Shown: positions 48,058-60,700 of the stretch, piece by piece
Numbering within the stretch: position 1 is the stretch's first letter
How the letters are laid out: every line of letters begins with the position of its first letter
Assembly (NCBI GenBank): GCA_024752435.1
Contig: CP103037.1
Coordinates: 2,852,001-2,916,000, forward strand
Length of the DNA: 64,000 nt
Reading direction: 5' to 3'
Origin: Allantophomopsis cytisporea
Taxonomy: Eukaryota > Ascomycota > Leotiomycetes > Phacidiales > Phacidiaceae
Notes under the pieces: model-generated
What the model saw: only the letters and a program-made list of their open reading frames with translations
What the model was told of the DNA's origin: nothing
The model's database searches: none
Program-made: the position numbers and the translations under genes

Positions 48058-49208
48058 ATGGCATCAACTCCAGCATATCTTGAAATTTTGTCGCGGAAGC
48101 CCCAAAATCTATCAGTTTATACCAACCCGAACCATGAATTGCACCTCCAACATGGAACTATCCCAACTTTGAGTGAAGGACAATGTTTGGTGCACATCCG
48201 TGCGACAGGAATTTGCGGCTCAGATGTGCACTTTTGGAAGAAAGGACACATTGGAGATATGGTGGTTCGAGGAGAGAATGGCTTGGGCCACGAGAGTGCT
48301 GGCATTGTCATCGATATCGGGCCAGGTGTGACACGATTCAAGCCCGGCGATCGCGTTGCTCTCGAATGCGGAATTCCCTGTATGAAGGCGACGTGCTTCT
48401 ATTGTCGAAACGGTCGCTACAACGCGTGTCCTGAGGTCGTCTTCTACTCTACACCTCCATACCATGGCACCCTGACACGCTATCACGTTCATTCGCAAGA
48501 TTGGCTGCATGCTCTTCCAGACGAACTCTCGTATGAGGAGGGTTCTCTCCTTGAACCTCTGTCTGTTGCATTGGCTGGTATCGACCGGTCCGATGTACGA
48601 CTTGGGGATGCTACCGTCATCTGTGGAGCCGGACCTATTGGCTTGGTAACTCTACTGGCAGCCAATGCTGCAGGGGCGAACCCTATTGCTATCACTGATC
48701 TCGATGAATCTCGTCTCAGCTTTGCGAAGAAGCTGGTCCCACGGGTCCGCACTGTACATGTTCAAAAATCCCTGAGCGCGAAAGAAGTTGCAGCAGAAAT
48801 TAAGTCAGCTCTGGGCCGCGAAGCGAAATTGGCATTTGAATGTACCGGAGTGGAATCGAGCGTACAATCTGCAATCTACGTATGTAGTTACCTTGTATAA
48901 GTCCAAGATCGAATACTGACAATTCAAAATAGTCCTGCCGCTTCGGAGGCATGGTTTTTGTCATTGGATGTGGCAAGGATTTCCAAAATATGCCTTTCGC
49001 ATATATGTCTGGCAAGGAGATCGATCTTCGCTTCCAATACCGTTATCGTGATACTTATCCAAAGGCTATCGATCTTATGTCGGCTGGCATCATTGATTTG
49101 AAACCTTTGGTCACTCACAGATACACACTTGAAGAGGGAGAGAAGGCTTTTGCTACGGCTTCGGATCCCTCTGCAAGGGCAGTGAAGGTACAGATTTTGG
49201 ATGAATGA
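48058..49208 (+). CDS. Zinc-dependent polyol dehydrogenase (sorbitol/xylitol/arabinitol dehydrogenase family)
   Basis: Medium-chain dehydrogenase of 365 residues, two exons 48058-48879 and 48933-49208. The intron (GTATGT donor, TACTGAC branch) joins AIY to SCRFGG in phase. Catalytic zinc ligands are in GICGSDVHFWKKG and GLGHESAG, with Glu in LLEPLSVALAG. A structural zinc site is partly retained in CMKATCFYCRNGRYNAC (four cysteines). The Rossmann motif GAGPIG is followed by ITDLDESRL, where the Asp favours NAD+. These features fit xylitol, L-arabinitol 4- and sorbitol dehydrogenases; which substrate is used cannot be told from sequence. It is divergent from the Zn2Cys6 gene. Confidence 0.9.
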
Positions 49209-49592
49209 TTTGGAATCTGCCTTAGATCGGTGAATTATTAGTTTTGTGGATAATTACCACCAAACTCTTATTGTTGTATGTTTAGCTTCTTTTGAGGTTT
49301 TTGATGGTGAGAAATGAGAGTTGCCCGTCCTGATAACGAAAGGTCCCAAAGAGAGTGTAAAGAACTCTGACAGATACCTTTTCTGAAGTGGAATATACAA
49401 ATATAATACCTTTGATTGATCTTAGCCTTTTCTGGCATTTTGTTAAAGAACAATATTGAGTGCTTGTTCCTCAATACTATGAGATCTTTTAATTTATCTT
49501 TTCTTGGCCGGCAGCTATTAAGCATAGTCGTATCTGATTGATCCACACAATCAGGAAATAACGTTAAATCTTCTTATTCATGTGATATATCT
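49209..49592. other. Convergent 3' flanks, nothing further seen
   Basis: AT-rich interval between the dehydrogenase stop and the stop of the SAT4-domain gene. Confidence 0.5.
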
Positions 49593-50919
49593 CTAGATAT
49601 TTTCTGCATCCGCCAGTATCTGATGTTCATTCTCAAAAGTAGGCCATTCCTCCAGATTAAGTTGTTGCCCATGGTCTAGCTCCACCTTCTTCTTCGAAGA
49701 CTGCATTGGATCTGACGTCTGACATGAGTTTGTTACTGCACTAGCATAACTATCATTATTCTTCGAGGGTTGGAATGTACGGAAAAGCCCAAGTAGTCCG
49801 GGAGCATTGCAAACGTAGACCTAGAGATTACAATAATTAGCAACTATCCTACACATATTGAAAGAAATCTACGGATAACATACGGCCACGCTAGCTTCCC
49901 GGACGTCCCAATATATCCACTGGTCCGTATTCATCAGCGCTTTGTTGATTATGGCGCATGTGATCTGAATCGTTTAAGTTAGAGTTTCGCTCATCAGATT
50001 TAATCCTCAGTCGAGAGAGAGTGTATAAACTCACAACGAAGATACCAAGTCCGAAGACACAACACAGCATGAATTTTCTGCGGATTGTATAGGTAGTGCG
50101 GAGAAATACCAAAATTGGGATGGAGAGGAGAAGAAAATCGCTTGAGATATTTAGGATACCTTGGCAGATTGAGTAGTGATGCCATGATATACACTGCGCT
50201 ACGTTTGTTAGTTAACTCTTAGATTGTGGACAAGGATACCAACCGTTTGGTGCTGGGACTGCCCAATTCCCAGCAAATGGTTGGCAAGTGAGCAGGAAGA
50301 AGCCCAGTTGATTGCCTACCCAGCAACAGACGATGTATGCTCCGAGCAGTTTTACCACAAGCTGTGTTCGCGATCCAAATCTGAAACAAATAAGCTGGAA
50401 GTTATGCCATGGGGGAATACAAGTACTAACGTCAAGCGGCTGTAAATGATCACCATACTACCCTTGGCTAGATATATTGTTGAAATCAATGCTTCTTCCG
50501 CTATCAAAACCCATTTGCTTCCTGAAATATATGCTGCTGAATCAGCAGTCACTAAACCTGCTAATGCCGATGTTGACTGATCTGAAGAATTGAAAGCTGC
50601 GTTTGTAGCAATCATAGAATATATGAACACAGTATAGAATGACTAACCACCTCAATTAGCACTGCAATCAACTGGTGGACATGTACTTACCGCCACAAGC
50701 AATATCAAATAAATTTCTATGTGAAGACCTTTCCATCCATATCGGCGGATCTCACCCCACCTAACAGGTCAGCGATGAACCTGGCTGATGAGTGAAGTGT
50801 TGGAACAAGGGCTACAGGATAACGTACAGACGCAACGAAACGACGAGTATTCCCACACCATAAAATATCCATGCTTCAATGAGCAAGTGCGTGTCAGCTT
50901 TTTTAAGGTCAACATCCAT
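49593..50919 (-). CDS. SAT4/Pth11-like seven-span membrane protein (fungal rhodopsin-like domain)
   Basis: Seven exons (50919-50828, 50760-50691, 50642-50431, 50380-50244, 50198-50035, 49964-49884, 49820-49593) give 327 residues, all joints in phase. After MDVDLKKADTHLLIEAWIF comes span 1 and the family motif LRLWGEIRRYGWKGLHIEI. Later blocks are GSKWVLIAEEALIS, SMVIIYSRLTFGSR, LTCQPFAGNWAVPAPNAQC, SICQGILNISSDFLLLSIPI, IRRKFMLCCVFGLGIFV and WDVREASVAVYVCNAPG, each typical of the SAT4/Pth11 group. No CFEM domain precedes the membrane part. Members act as possible surface receptors in fungi; the ligand is unknown. The start is the ATG that follows an in-frame segment without other ATGs; it could be a little further upstream. 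Confidence 0.85.
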
Positions 50920-53900
50920 GTCATAAATGAAGACACGTAATAACGTTTGTGAAGTTTGTTTCTGATGGTGAGATTGAGAGACATTTCAGTCTCCATGAGA
51001 TTAAGCACCATAGCAGCATTATGACCTAGGATAGCCAGCCGCTATTGACGTGTCAGTACTAGCATTATGTCACCGTCGCCAGTTAAATCTTCTAGATCGC
51101 TGCAAGACGCAAACGGCAGAATGAAGGATCACATTGTGACAGTTTGATTTGTCTCGGTAGCGTTAGTAGTACGTGCTGGGGCGGAAAATCGAATATTTTG
51201 GCAATAGAATAATCAAAACGGTGAAATTATGCACTATCATGAAACTGGTTTTATTTTTTGTGATCGCGGAGAGATTTCACGAATTGTATTCGCTTCTCTT
51301 CGGTACATTTAAGATGCTCTATTTGTGACGTCCTCATATTGACTAATTGGCGGAGAACATAAGAACATGGGTAAACAAATCAAAAAGAGAACGGAGTTAG
51401 AACCGTTACTTTTAAGGTGAGTAGAGACTGGCTGACCTTTGAGAAGTGGTTTCTGGGATCGACGGAAATGTTCTAGAGCCCTGGAATGTAAGCCAGTCAA
51501 GGTTTTCTTGACCTGTCATCCGTCGCCCATTACTCACTAGCTCATCAGATTCCTCAAGTGGCGGTTCTGGATTACATATGGCTGTTTTCAGACATCTCCG
51601 GAACAATAACAGTACTGCACTCTCGAAAACACGATTTCAAGTCAACTATCATCTCCAAGAGGCGGCCCGCCGCACGTCAGACGACACTCTAGTATGATAC
51701 CTTGGGTCTAGACGGACTGATGATGGGAGAACTTTGTTGTTTATGAAAAATCTGAACGTTGAGAGAGCGGAGGAATGGTCATCATCGCTAACTGAAAGCA
51801 TGCAAAGTCATTTTACAGTCTCAAGATAGCCCAACAACACAGTTTAGTGCTCGATGCTGGATTGTCATACTCCAGGATTTAGATTTTGGCTTATAGCAAA
51901 TTCGACAATCCCCGCGTGACCTTTGAATCCATATCCTGGAATATGCTGACAACTGTTGCAATTTAATACGCCACAATAAACTTGCTAGGATTATGATTAT
52001 GGGAATACCCAGAAGTATTTAAGAGTTAGTAAAGTGCAAGGAGTATAATTGAGTATATAAGTAATGGACGCAGAAAAGCCAAAAGTTACCGGGGATGAAG
52101 TCGCTGGTAATATCTGGACAGAGCCTCATGAGTGACTCTGGAATGAGACGTTTCAGAAACGTTGGTAGATGTAACAGCCATCGGTTAGATTGTTTGTGGG
52201 CATAATGCTGTAAACGGCTTGCCGTATGGTTCTTGTTGTCACCAAAAATAACCCTCCACTTTCAATTGTTCTTGATTATTCATATCAAGTACAGTCAGAG
52301 TAGATATGTACAGAAATGCTATAAGCCTTTGGTTGCTATTGTCAAGTAGGGATTAATGACGATGCTAGAAATGTCCGGGTTCCTCAAGAGCTAGCCTTTT
52401 CTTTCCCTTCAATAGTAGATATAGTTCTCAATCCGTCCTTGTCCATAACATAGTCGGAGAGCCCAACTCCTGTAGCTGCACATACGATACCGCTGGAAGC
52501 CTTCTTTGCCCCTGAAAGTATTCTTGACCACATATTGATAGCAGCTTTCCAACTTCCCTCAAGCCCGGAAAAATGAACTATATGGAGTTTCGTATTTCCT
52601 AATGGAAAGCTAGTTCATGTAACTCGGAACAAGCTTAAATGAGACTAACAGATTCTAAACTGGTAGTTGGATTTAGGTTTTAGGTGATTTGATCGTAAAA
52701 ATTGGTATCCTACTACTTACTGCCGGATGCTACCTACCACTTATACTAAAGGATTAGTACAATACTCGCAGCAGTAATTAGAACTGCCGTGGTCTTCGAC
52801 TGCTGCTAGTACTGAATTTTCGAGGATCTTCCCGGCGAAACGGTCCAAATGTTATGCTACCGGGACGATGCGATAGCTTACGCAGATTTCGAAGAAACTA
52901 GTGTCGGGAAGCGGCTAAGGCCACGTCACAATGCCATCAGACATCGTAATACATAGCGGGCGTCTGAGACCCACAAGACGAGAAGTAGTTGAAGACCACA
53001 ACAAATCGTAAGTGGATAGCGAGATCTTAGTTATAAAGGTGGTTGGTAGATCACTGCTGGTGGTATTGAGGACATGCAGCATAAGTTGCACAATCTTCTC
53101 TTTTACGATATGAATTTCTACGAAAAATGTTCAAGCTCGACAGGTGAGGTGCTTAGCTAAAATTTCAATATGACGTGCCTAAGAAAGAAGCAATTTGTCG
53201 AGAGTATCTCTTCGACTCCTCATCTAAAATCAGATTTCATTTTGATGACAAATACGGAACTCTAACGATACAGATTTTCAGAGTATATAAATGGATAATC
53301 CACCCTACCGATTGATACGGTTGATACCTACAGGTAGTTCTTAAGCGCCGAAGTTATCTATGGTAACATTGCGAGGCATCTTCGGCGACGAATCTACAAC
53401 TATATAACATTTTAAATTGCAGATAACAAGGCTATCTGCACCAACTCACCTTGTATATCAGCTGTATTGCTCTCAGGCGTACGAGCTATACTTACAGAGA
53501 ATGTTCTCATACAATGAGACATGTGATCATCAGCTTTCTTTTAGTGGTGAAATACATAATATCAATGATGATAAAAGCTGACATCTCGATAAGTGATGTT
53601 AAATCGGACCGAGAACGAACGTTGGTTGTATCAGAATGTCTTGCTGAGGCTCTGCGAGATTGTTCAATTCTGAAGCAATGGGTCTTCCTTGAGGATAAGT
53701 ATTACTCCCATTCTCTTTAGCTTCTATATCCTTTATATATAAATAAGAGCACTTAGAGGTGTTAAAGCAGAACCCTAAGTTATAGCTCCCTTAATATCTA
53801 GTCATTCTATTGTATTCCCGCTCCGGAGCTGCCTCACAAGCCTCGTATCTCAAACAAACACTAGCATCATCCCATCTTCGAACATCACAGAACAGTATGT

Positions 53901-55042
53901 ATCAGGTTCCTGCCATCAGGTCTGGGTCCATCAGAAATACCCTCTATCTAATGCGTGATGCTATGCTCTTCCCTCCGGTGGCATGAGCTCTACCTTCATC
54001 TGCTAACCTACTATGACAATGATCATGCTTTCACTTGGCACATCTCCACTACCGTGGAGCGAGCCCAAGAGCCCCGGAAATAGCTACTAGCTAGCTAGAA
54101 TCAAAATGATAGCAAGAAAAATCGCATTATGCATATCTATATGAAAATGCTACAAAACGTAGAACTTCGTGGCTATAGTAGCAAGGAAATTCTATCTTTC
54201 ATTGACACTCGACTTCATCAGTCTTTGTACAATGAAGTCAACAGATCCCAAGGAAGGCTACTGATGGCTGTTGCTTTACATTCCCACAGTAGCTGCTGGT
54301 ATGGCATACGTTTTTCAAGGGTAGGCACAACGATAGACCCTAACCGCAATGTGAAGCTGATAAGAGAAACCTTCGATACTGTTGCTGGTACCCTCACTGT
54401 AGGGCTGGTCTTGAAGGCCTTCACAAGGTGATTGGACAATAGCCCCGATTTTCCTGATAATGGTAAGTCGTGTTTAAATGCCACAGGGTTGACCTTTTTG
54501 AAGCCTGTCATTTCATGGCATTCTACTCACAATACTTGGCGTACTAGAGGCACTTTACTCACATGCGATTTTGGCTTCAGTGACACACAGTATGAGTGGT
54601 TGTCCGACGGAAGATGGCCGGGGAGGAAAAGCTTTGTCTGTGGTATATTTTATTGCAGATTGACGTTGTTTAGAACATGACAGGGTTTCGCACGAAATGG
54701 AGAAGTTGACAGCAGGATTGACTCTTATCATCACAGATAGTCACTCAGAAGATTCCAAGCTGGGCTTCCCATATGTTTTAATGATTTTCTGCCTTTGTTT
54801 GTTTATTTGATATGATGCATATTAATACTGGATTATTCGCAAGCGAATCACATACCAGGAGAAAAGGTGTCAATCTATCAATGATTGAGTGACAACGGAA
54901 GAAACAGAAAAAAGCGCTTTGAATTAGTGAGATGAAGTTTTATCTCTTACATCATATTTGAATGATTGCCAATACCCGTAGTACTGAATAAACCATAGTC
55001 TAGGGGAATCATCCGTCCGGAACACCATCCTAAAATCCAACA
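50920..55042. other. Long AT-rich interval with gene fragments, no intact gene
   Basis: About 4 kb. It includes a coding-like orphan stretch on the minus strand (52384-52609), overlapping frames at 51309-51606, and competing frames on both strands at 54129-54680. None has an assignable family or a complete exon structure. The composition is uneven and AT-rich, as in decayed accessory DNA. Confidence 0.45.
52384..52609 (-). pseudogene. Orphan coding-like exon, possible gene relic
   Basis: A 75-codon open stretch on the minus strand begins at an AACTAG acceptor (52611-52610) and ends in TGA at 52384. The translation reads like protein: HIVHFSGLEGSWKAAINMWS, then a Lys/Ser/Gly-rich segment, then IVCAATGVGLSDYVMDKDGL. 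No upstream exon could be joined; a TGA lies in frame just before the acceptor. I do not recognise the family. Confidence 0.3.
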
Positions 55043-55843
55043 TTACTTTCTAGCAGTAATGACCCAAGCAACCATGCTAATACCTCCCCTAATTTTCTCC
55101 TCCTCTGTCAGGACCTCAGGGACCACCTTAGGAATCAGTTCTTTCTGATCCATAGTCCAGTCCCTAGTTGCACACCTAGCAATCGGACCCATCATGACGC
55201 CAACCAAATCCTCCACCCCATCAAACCTCATGAACTCTTCCCGTTCCCGAATTTCGAAATCTGTAAAGCCTCCCTGAACCAAATAATCCTCCAGCTCCGC
55301 GGGACTTGGCCACTCATTGCCCAACACACCCTTATCCTGTTTACCGGGGCGAATGACAGCGCCGATGCGCATCAACAAATCCACGAACCCATGACTCTTC
55401 CAACTGGTGAAAGCCGCGACCCCACCGGGTCTCAGGGTCCTCCAAACCTCGGCGAGGCCCCTCTCGGGCTGCTCGCAATAGAAGATCCCAAAGTTCGCAA
55501 TCGAATGCGTCAAGATGCCGTCCTGAATATTCAGACGCTGCGCGTCCATGACGGCCGTCTCGACGCGAGCCCACTTCCTTGTACGGATGAGATCCTCGAC
55601 GACGTTGATGAAGATGGACGAGACATCGGTAGCGATGATGCGCGGCGAGGCGGACGTGTGATTGAGGATGGTGGCCGTGACGACGGCCGGCCCGCAGCAA
55701 TTGTCGTGCATGATGCTGGCGTTGGTGATGGCGGGGATCAGGCCGAGGATGTAACGCGCGAATTTGTGCGGCACTCGCCTGTTCTCGGCCTCGTATGACT
55801 CTGCCAGCTTGCTGTGGAGCTTGGCCTCTATGATTGCTTTCAT
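55043..55843 (-). CDS. SAM-dependent class I methyltransferase
   Basis: Intronless, 266 residues, with the Rossmann-fold methyltransferase layout. Motif I is IMHDNCCGPAVVTATIL, a variant of the usual (D/E)xGxGxG in which the last Gly is Ala. The acidic residue of motif II is in IIATDVSSIFI; AVMDAQRL is the motif that contacts adenine; and LRPGGVAAFTSWKSHG is the post-strand-4 block. These fit the small-molecule methyltransferases of secondary or lipid metabolism, but the substrate is unknown. The protein is cytosolic, without a signal peptide. The first ATG is used. It stands alone on the minus strand, and its promoter is GC-rich relative to the AT-rich DNA to the left. Confidence 0.85.
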   Translation of the reverse strand: MKAIIEAKLHSKLAESYEAENRRVPHKFARYILGLIPAITNASIMHDNCCGPAVVTATILNHTSASPRIIATDVSSIFINVVEDLIRTRKWARVETAVMDAQRLNIQDGILTHSIANFGIFYCEQPERGLAEVWRTLRPGGVAAFTSWKSHGFVDLLMRIGAVIRPGKQDKGVLGNEWPSPAELEDYLVQGGFTDFEIREREEFMRFDGVEDLVGVMMGPIARCATRDWTMDQKELIPKVVPEVLTEEEKIRGGISMVAWVITARK

Positions 55844-57002
55844 CGTGAAGGCATTCCCTGGCTACGGCCTAGCAATTTGGCAAGGGCTGTGTCGTGGGTA
55901 GACATGAGATTTGGGGCGAGAATAGTGAGGATGCTGGAAGACGGACGGAATGAAAGCGTACGGCGGATGTATGTATGTATCTATGTATGTATATGCGAAT
56001 TGGCTGACAAACCGGAACGATCGGTAAAATAAGGAGGATCGTGTTTGATTTACTCTCGACGAGTCTCGCTCGTCAATCCTGCCGTCTTCTGCAGTGGGGG
56101 TGTGTAATATATCCGGATTTGGCCCGATGAGTTGAAGCTCGTGTTGATTCTTTGTTCTCCAGTGGCTTTGTTGCGCGAATCAGGCGTGAAAGGTGAAGAG
56201 AAGTATGCGCTTGAAGAGCATATCTGGTGGAGATTCGTGATGTGAGAGAAGGGGATACAACGGCACACGATACGAAGGGCGCAAGTGAAGAGGCTGGCAG
56301 GATGGATGAAGGAAGGAAGGTCGGTTAGATAGATAGGCAAAGAGGAGCGCACAGTATCCAAGGGGACGCGGGAAGACTGTCGAATGTTTTATTTAGTGAC
56401 ATTCCCAAAAGGTTAAATCAGTGCGTCCACACGTTTAGATTGCTGAGACCACGAGAGATGATCCGCCATAATTAGATCTTAGATTCTGCGCATCCATCAG
56501 CTCCAATCAGATCCATCTTCGTAGATTTCCCTCCAAATCAGGGCTGAATGGAAGGAGATCGCGACACTAACTTGCACCTTATTTGCGCCGGATGGAGCTT
56601 ACTACGCGTCTAGAATAGTAAGGGATGTGCCTGGCGAAGCTTATCTGCTCCGGTTGCGTACGGATATAGGGATTATGTAAATATTATGAGGAGGAACACG
56701 AAAAGGGCCTTGAGAGGAATGAAGAATATAAAAGGCATCATAAAACAATTATCATCATGTAGATACAATGGAATGGTAAGGCTTTACCACGCTTATCCGG
56801 GAACATATGCGCAATCAAGCCGTCATATGGTGATATGGATCCAATGGCTAAATGGGGGGAACAATTAGCGAGTGGCCCTGCGCATTGGATCACATAGCAC
56901 GCTTAAACCTCCCTCCTCCTAGCCACTCTCCTCTACTCCTCTACTCCTCTACTCTACTACTCTACTAACTGCTCTTCTCTACCTCCCAAAGCCATACGTA
57001 CA
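55844..57002. other. Intergenic, nothing recognised
   Basis: Promoter of the methyltransferase gene plus about 1 kb with a short TATG/TATC microsatellite (about 55967-55993) and CTCCTCTA repeats near 56930-56960. No gene is supported. Confidence 0.45.
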
Positions 57003-57302
57003 ATGCATCCATATATGATAAGCCCCTTAAAAGACATGAACTCCATCTCAAAATCAAGACACGTCGCATATCCCACCTTCGTATGCTGCGCAACTCTCCT
57101 CTACTCCATAAAATTGTACGTGAGAAGGTCAAAAAAGGGGGATGAGGATGAGGATGAGAACGAAACCACAACTCAATCAGAATCATCGGAATCCGGATAT
57201 CCCACAACACCCTTGCACGCTCGCTCGGTTCAATCCGACGGTGAAGCTTATTTCGACATGTTCCAGCGTCACACATCGAAGCGGAGGGGGGGGTTCTTCT
57301 GA
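57003..57302 (+). CDS. Hypothetical small membrane protein
   Basis: Single frame of 99 residues from an ATG at 57003. A short N-terminal stretch precedes one likely membrane span (YPTFVCCATLLYSIKLYV), followed by a basic stop (RRSKKG), an acidic/Thr/Ser tail (DEDENETTTQSESSESG) and a basic end. The transmembrane-plus-charged-tail layout is plausible for a real small protein. There is no known domain, so it is tentative. It is convergent with the large gene on the minus strand. Confidence 0.35.
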   Translation: MHPYMISPLKDMNSISKSRHVAYPTFVCCATLLYSIKLYVRRSKKGDEDEDENETTTQSESSESGYPTTPLHARSVQSDGEAYFDMFQRHTSKRRGGFF

Positions 57303-57705
57303 ACCCTGATTTATGGAGCTTTATCCTTCCCCGTGCTTCACATCCGGGAAGGATCCGAGTCAAAGGTAGGCTTGCAAGCAGAACCTCCGAAGGAACGTCA
57401 AAAGACATAATGATGATTTTTTATTTATTTTTGTTCTCCTAAACTTGGCTTAATGATGACAATCTTGAGTCCTTGGCCGTGTAGTTTCTGAACAATCTGT
57501 GGGTATGCACCATCAAATCCAGCCATAATGTCCTGTCCCGAACAATAAATCAATATGAGATACTCAACCCAGGAATCGTGATAGACCTCAGAACAAATCA
57601 GACAATTCATCCTCCAAGAAAGACCCACATCTCCATAAACAAATTCCAGACCCATGAAGAATGAACAATGTCAGACCCTACCATTCTATAATCCATCAAA
57701 CTCCA
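57303..57705. other. Intergenic between convergent genes
   Basis: 3' flank of the large minus-strand gene and of the small membrane protein frame. A minus-strand frame at 57425-57655 has no recognisable family. Confidence 0.45.
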
Positions 57706-60700
57706 TCAAATATTGTCGCCCATTCCCCAGTCTTCCTCACTGCCCCATTCATCTGTATCATCAGCACCAATGGTACCTTCACTGCTGCTATCATCATTGT
57801 CGTCATCATCAATAATCATTTTTGTCTCCTGTGTCTCGACCGTGTCACGATCCTCAGCACCATGCTCCGTGCATCCCTCCGAAGACGAACTCTCAATTCC
57901 CAGATCACTCAATCCCTCAAAACTCAAAACACTCTGCTCATGTATGGTTCCAGTGACGCTCTCAGAGGCGCCTTCATCAGCTTCCCTCATCGCCACAAGG
58001 TTCTTCGCAACCTCGGCAAATGCCCACTCATCCGAATCACCATCCACGGAATAAACCTTTGTCCTTTCGAGGTGATCGCTGCGGCCATTGTCGGCCATGG
58101 CACTTGTATGTCCACTCATAGTGGCACTGCTCATTGTGCCCCATTCCGAGCCTGGACGTGAAGGGTTGGTTGCCCCAGTGTGGTATCCAGGACCGGGACC
58201 AATAGGACCAGCTTCGGCAATGGGAACATCGGCATCGAAGACTCCTCCCGTACCATCATCATCACCACCAGCCCAGAGTGGCAGGTATCTATACTCTTCA
58301 TCCCTGAGACAGAGCAGAGTATCTGTGATTCCAATGTCGAAGCACATGTTAGATGTGTCTAGCATTTGATTGCAAACGAGACCGCATAGATCCTCAACGT
58401 CAAGCTTAAATAAGCGGAACGAAAAGAAGGGACTGTCGGCTGTGATACTATTGTCATGAGGGACAAGGGGTTTAACGGGAACCCGAGGCTCCTGGTTCAC
58501 CCTCTCTTGGAGAGACTGAGCCTTGACATACTCATCAGAACGCCTTGAATTGCTAAAGGCTTGTTTGGGAATTGCAGGTCGAGGAACCTGAGTGGTGCTT
58601 TGAGTGATATTTTGTGTAACATTCGACTTTCTCATGGCTTGCTCATGGGAATACGCGATTTGATCAAGCTTTATTCTGCCCAGAGCCGTTCGTGGACGAC
58701 TCGGTTCGTTCCAGGTACGATTCACGAGATTAGCCACCTCTCTTGCCTCCTCTATCGAAAATCCCGTAGAATTCGCTTGACCGTGGAAATCAGGTGAGTG
58801 AACGGAGTTGGACTGAGATTCATTGTGAACAACACTGGTGAGTTTATCGCCGCTGCTACGTTTGTCCTGGAAGACATCACCGAGATTCTGATGCAATCCA
58901 GTATCCCAGGGATAAAGGGAACTGCGATTCGAGTTCTCAGGCTGCTCACTTGCTACCTCCTTGCCCTTGCCTTTATTGTTTGCGTTGAAGTTTCCAGTGG
59001 TCTCACTCCTGTGAACGGAGTTTTCGGAATTCAGATGAGAGTCAATATCATCCAGGCTAAACTGCATAAGGTCGTCTTCGGATGAGACATCAGCAGTAGC
59101 AGTCTTGTCTGACATGTGACGACTGTAAACCTCGAAGAGTGGTCTGCCAGTGCCGATCGGGGGCAAAGGTAAAGTTGGGGAATCTGGAAAGGCTGCAGAA
59201 ATCCCCGTGGTAGGTCGAGGACTACCACCAGCTTGCTTGTGTCTCAAGTCCTGCTCATCTGATAAGTCGATTAGATACTCCGAAATCTGAGATGAACGTT
59301 TCTCGCGGATTGTTAAGTTTGCTGACTCGTCATGAGCAGTCCACTTGTGCTGAGTTTCAATCTCAACTGGATCTGCATTGAGAGTAACAAGCTTTCGACG
59401 CTTCTCGTTACTTGTTGGAGAGACACCCGGAGCATATGACTCTCCAGTGCCAACATATGTGACCTCGCCATATAACTCTTCTGGTGAATAAACAGTTTCC
59501 CATGCTTTCAAACTTTCCTGGTGAGATTCCTCTGCATGAGCATCGCCACCCAGTGTAAGCTTCGGCTTGTCACCACCCAACGAGTATTGCGGCTTCAGCG
59601 GAGCATCCGCCATATCTGGGTTCTGATTCTGAGATGTGATCCAATGAGTACCTTCAATCCGGGGCAACTGATCATATATATCGAAGCACTCTTGTGGTAA
59701 TTTGCCGTCGTTGAAATGTCCTGCGTTGATTGCCTCAATCATGAGCTCATTCAGCTGCAGCTCTTTCTCTTTGATATCCTCATAATCAATTGACCAGAAA
59801 CCATTATCGCGTCGACTCTGATTGAATTTCTGTCGATTCTCGTGATATAAAAATTGAAGGCTATGGGAGGTTTTGTGGTATTTCAGCCTCTTCCAGAAAA
59901 AGGTCGTCATGATGCGCTCGTTGTTTGCGAGTTGAGAGTACACGTCTGCGAAATGCTTATACTCGGTTTGTTTGTAGCGTTCCTTGCTACGATGGCTTTC
60001 AGCTTCCACATCATCATCCTCTGACAGATCGCGTGTAAGGACGAAAAAGATGTTTGCTCGGACGAGATTCCGAAGGTGCTGGGTGATATCGGCAACGAGT
60101 GTTTGGCATTTCTTGTGTAGCTCGCTACCTGGACAGTTGATTTCAAGCGTATACTCAAACATGAGAAGCTTGCTGTAATTTCTGGAATTTGCCAACCAGG
60201 GCTTATCAACCGTAATGAGGTCGTTGAATTTCGTCCACACCCGGTCGACAAATGATTTGCTGGCATACTCGATTACCTGCCGTAGATCATCATCGACATC
60301 CTCGCGAATACGTCCAAATTGGTTCATCCTGTTGCGGTCGGCTTCAAATTTTCCTAAGTCGCGAGATACCAGAGAAAGTGCTTCCTCGCTGACCAAGATA
60401 GACACAGCAGAACGGTAGATAGCAGGGTTTTTAAGACCCAAACCGATCTTTGCGCTGACTTCTGGCAGAATCTCAATGAAAAGACCGTTTGGATCGGCTA
60501 GCAACCAGGTAACAATGTAGTCCTCGACCGTCTTCGTACAGTCGAAATGCTTCGCTAATGCAAACAATGTCCAGACCTTGACAGCCGAATCCAAACCCGG
60601 GTCCTTACCCTCAATTACTTGCAACAACCGCTCGATGCCAGCACGGTGTCTGATGGGCGAATATTCTGGGACGGTCTCCGCTAATGCGTTCATGTGGCCA

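Noticed and set aside
51309..51606. Overlapping minus-strand frames of 63-64 codons
   Set aside because: They overlap in different phases, and no family or exon partner was found.
54129..54680. Two plus-strand frames and an overlapping 97-codon minus-strand frame
   Set aside because: Both strands read equally well and no joint or family match decides between them; left as unassigned.
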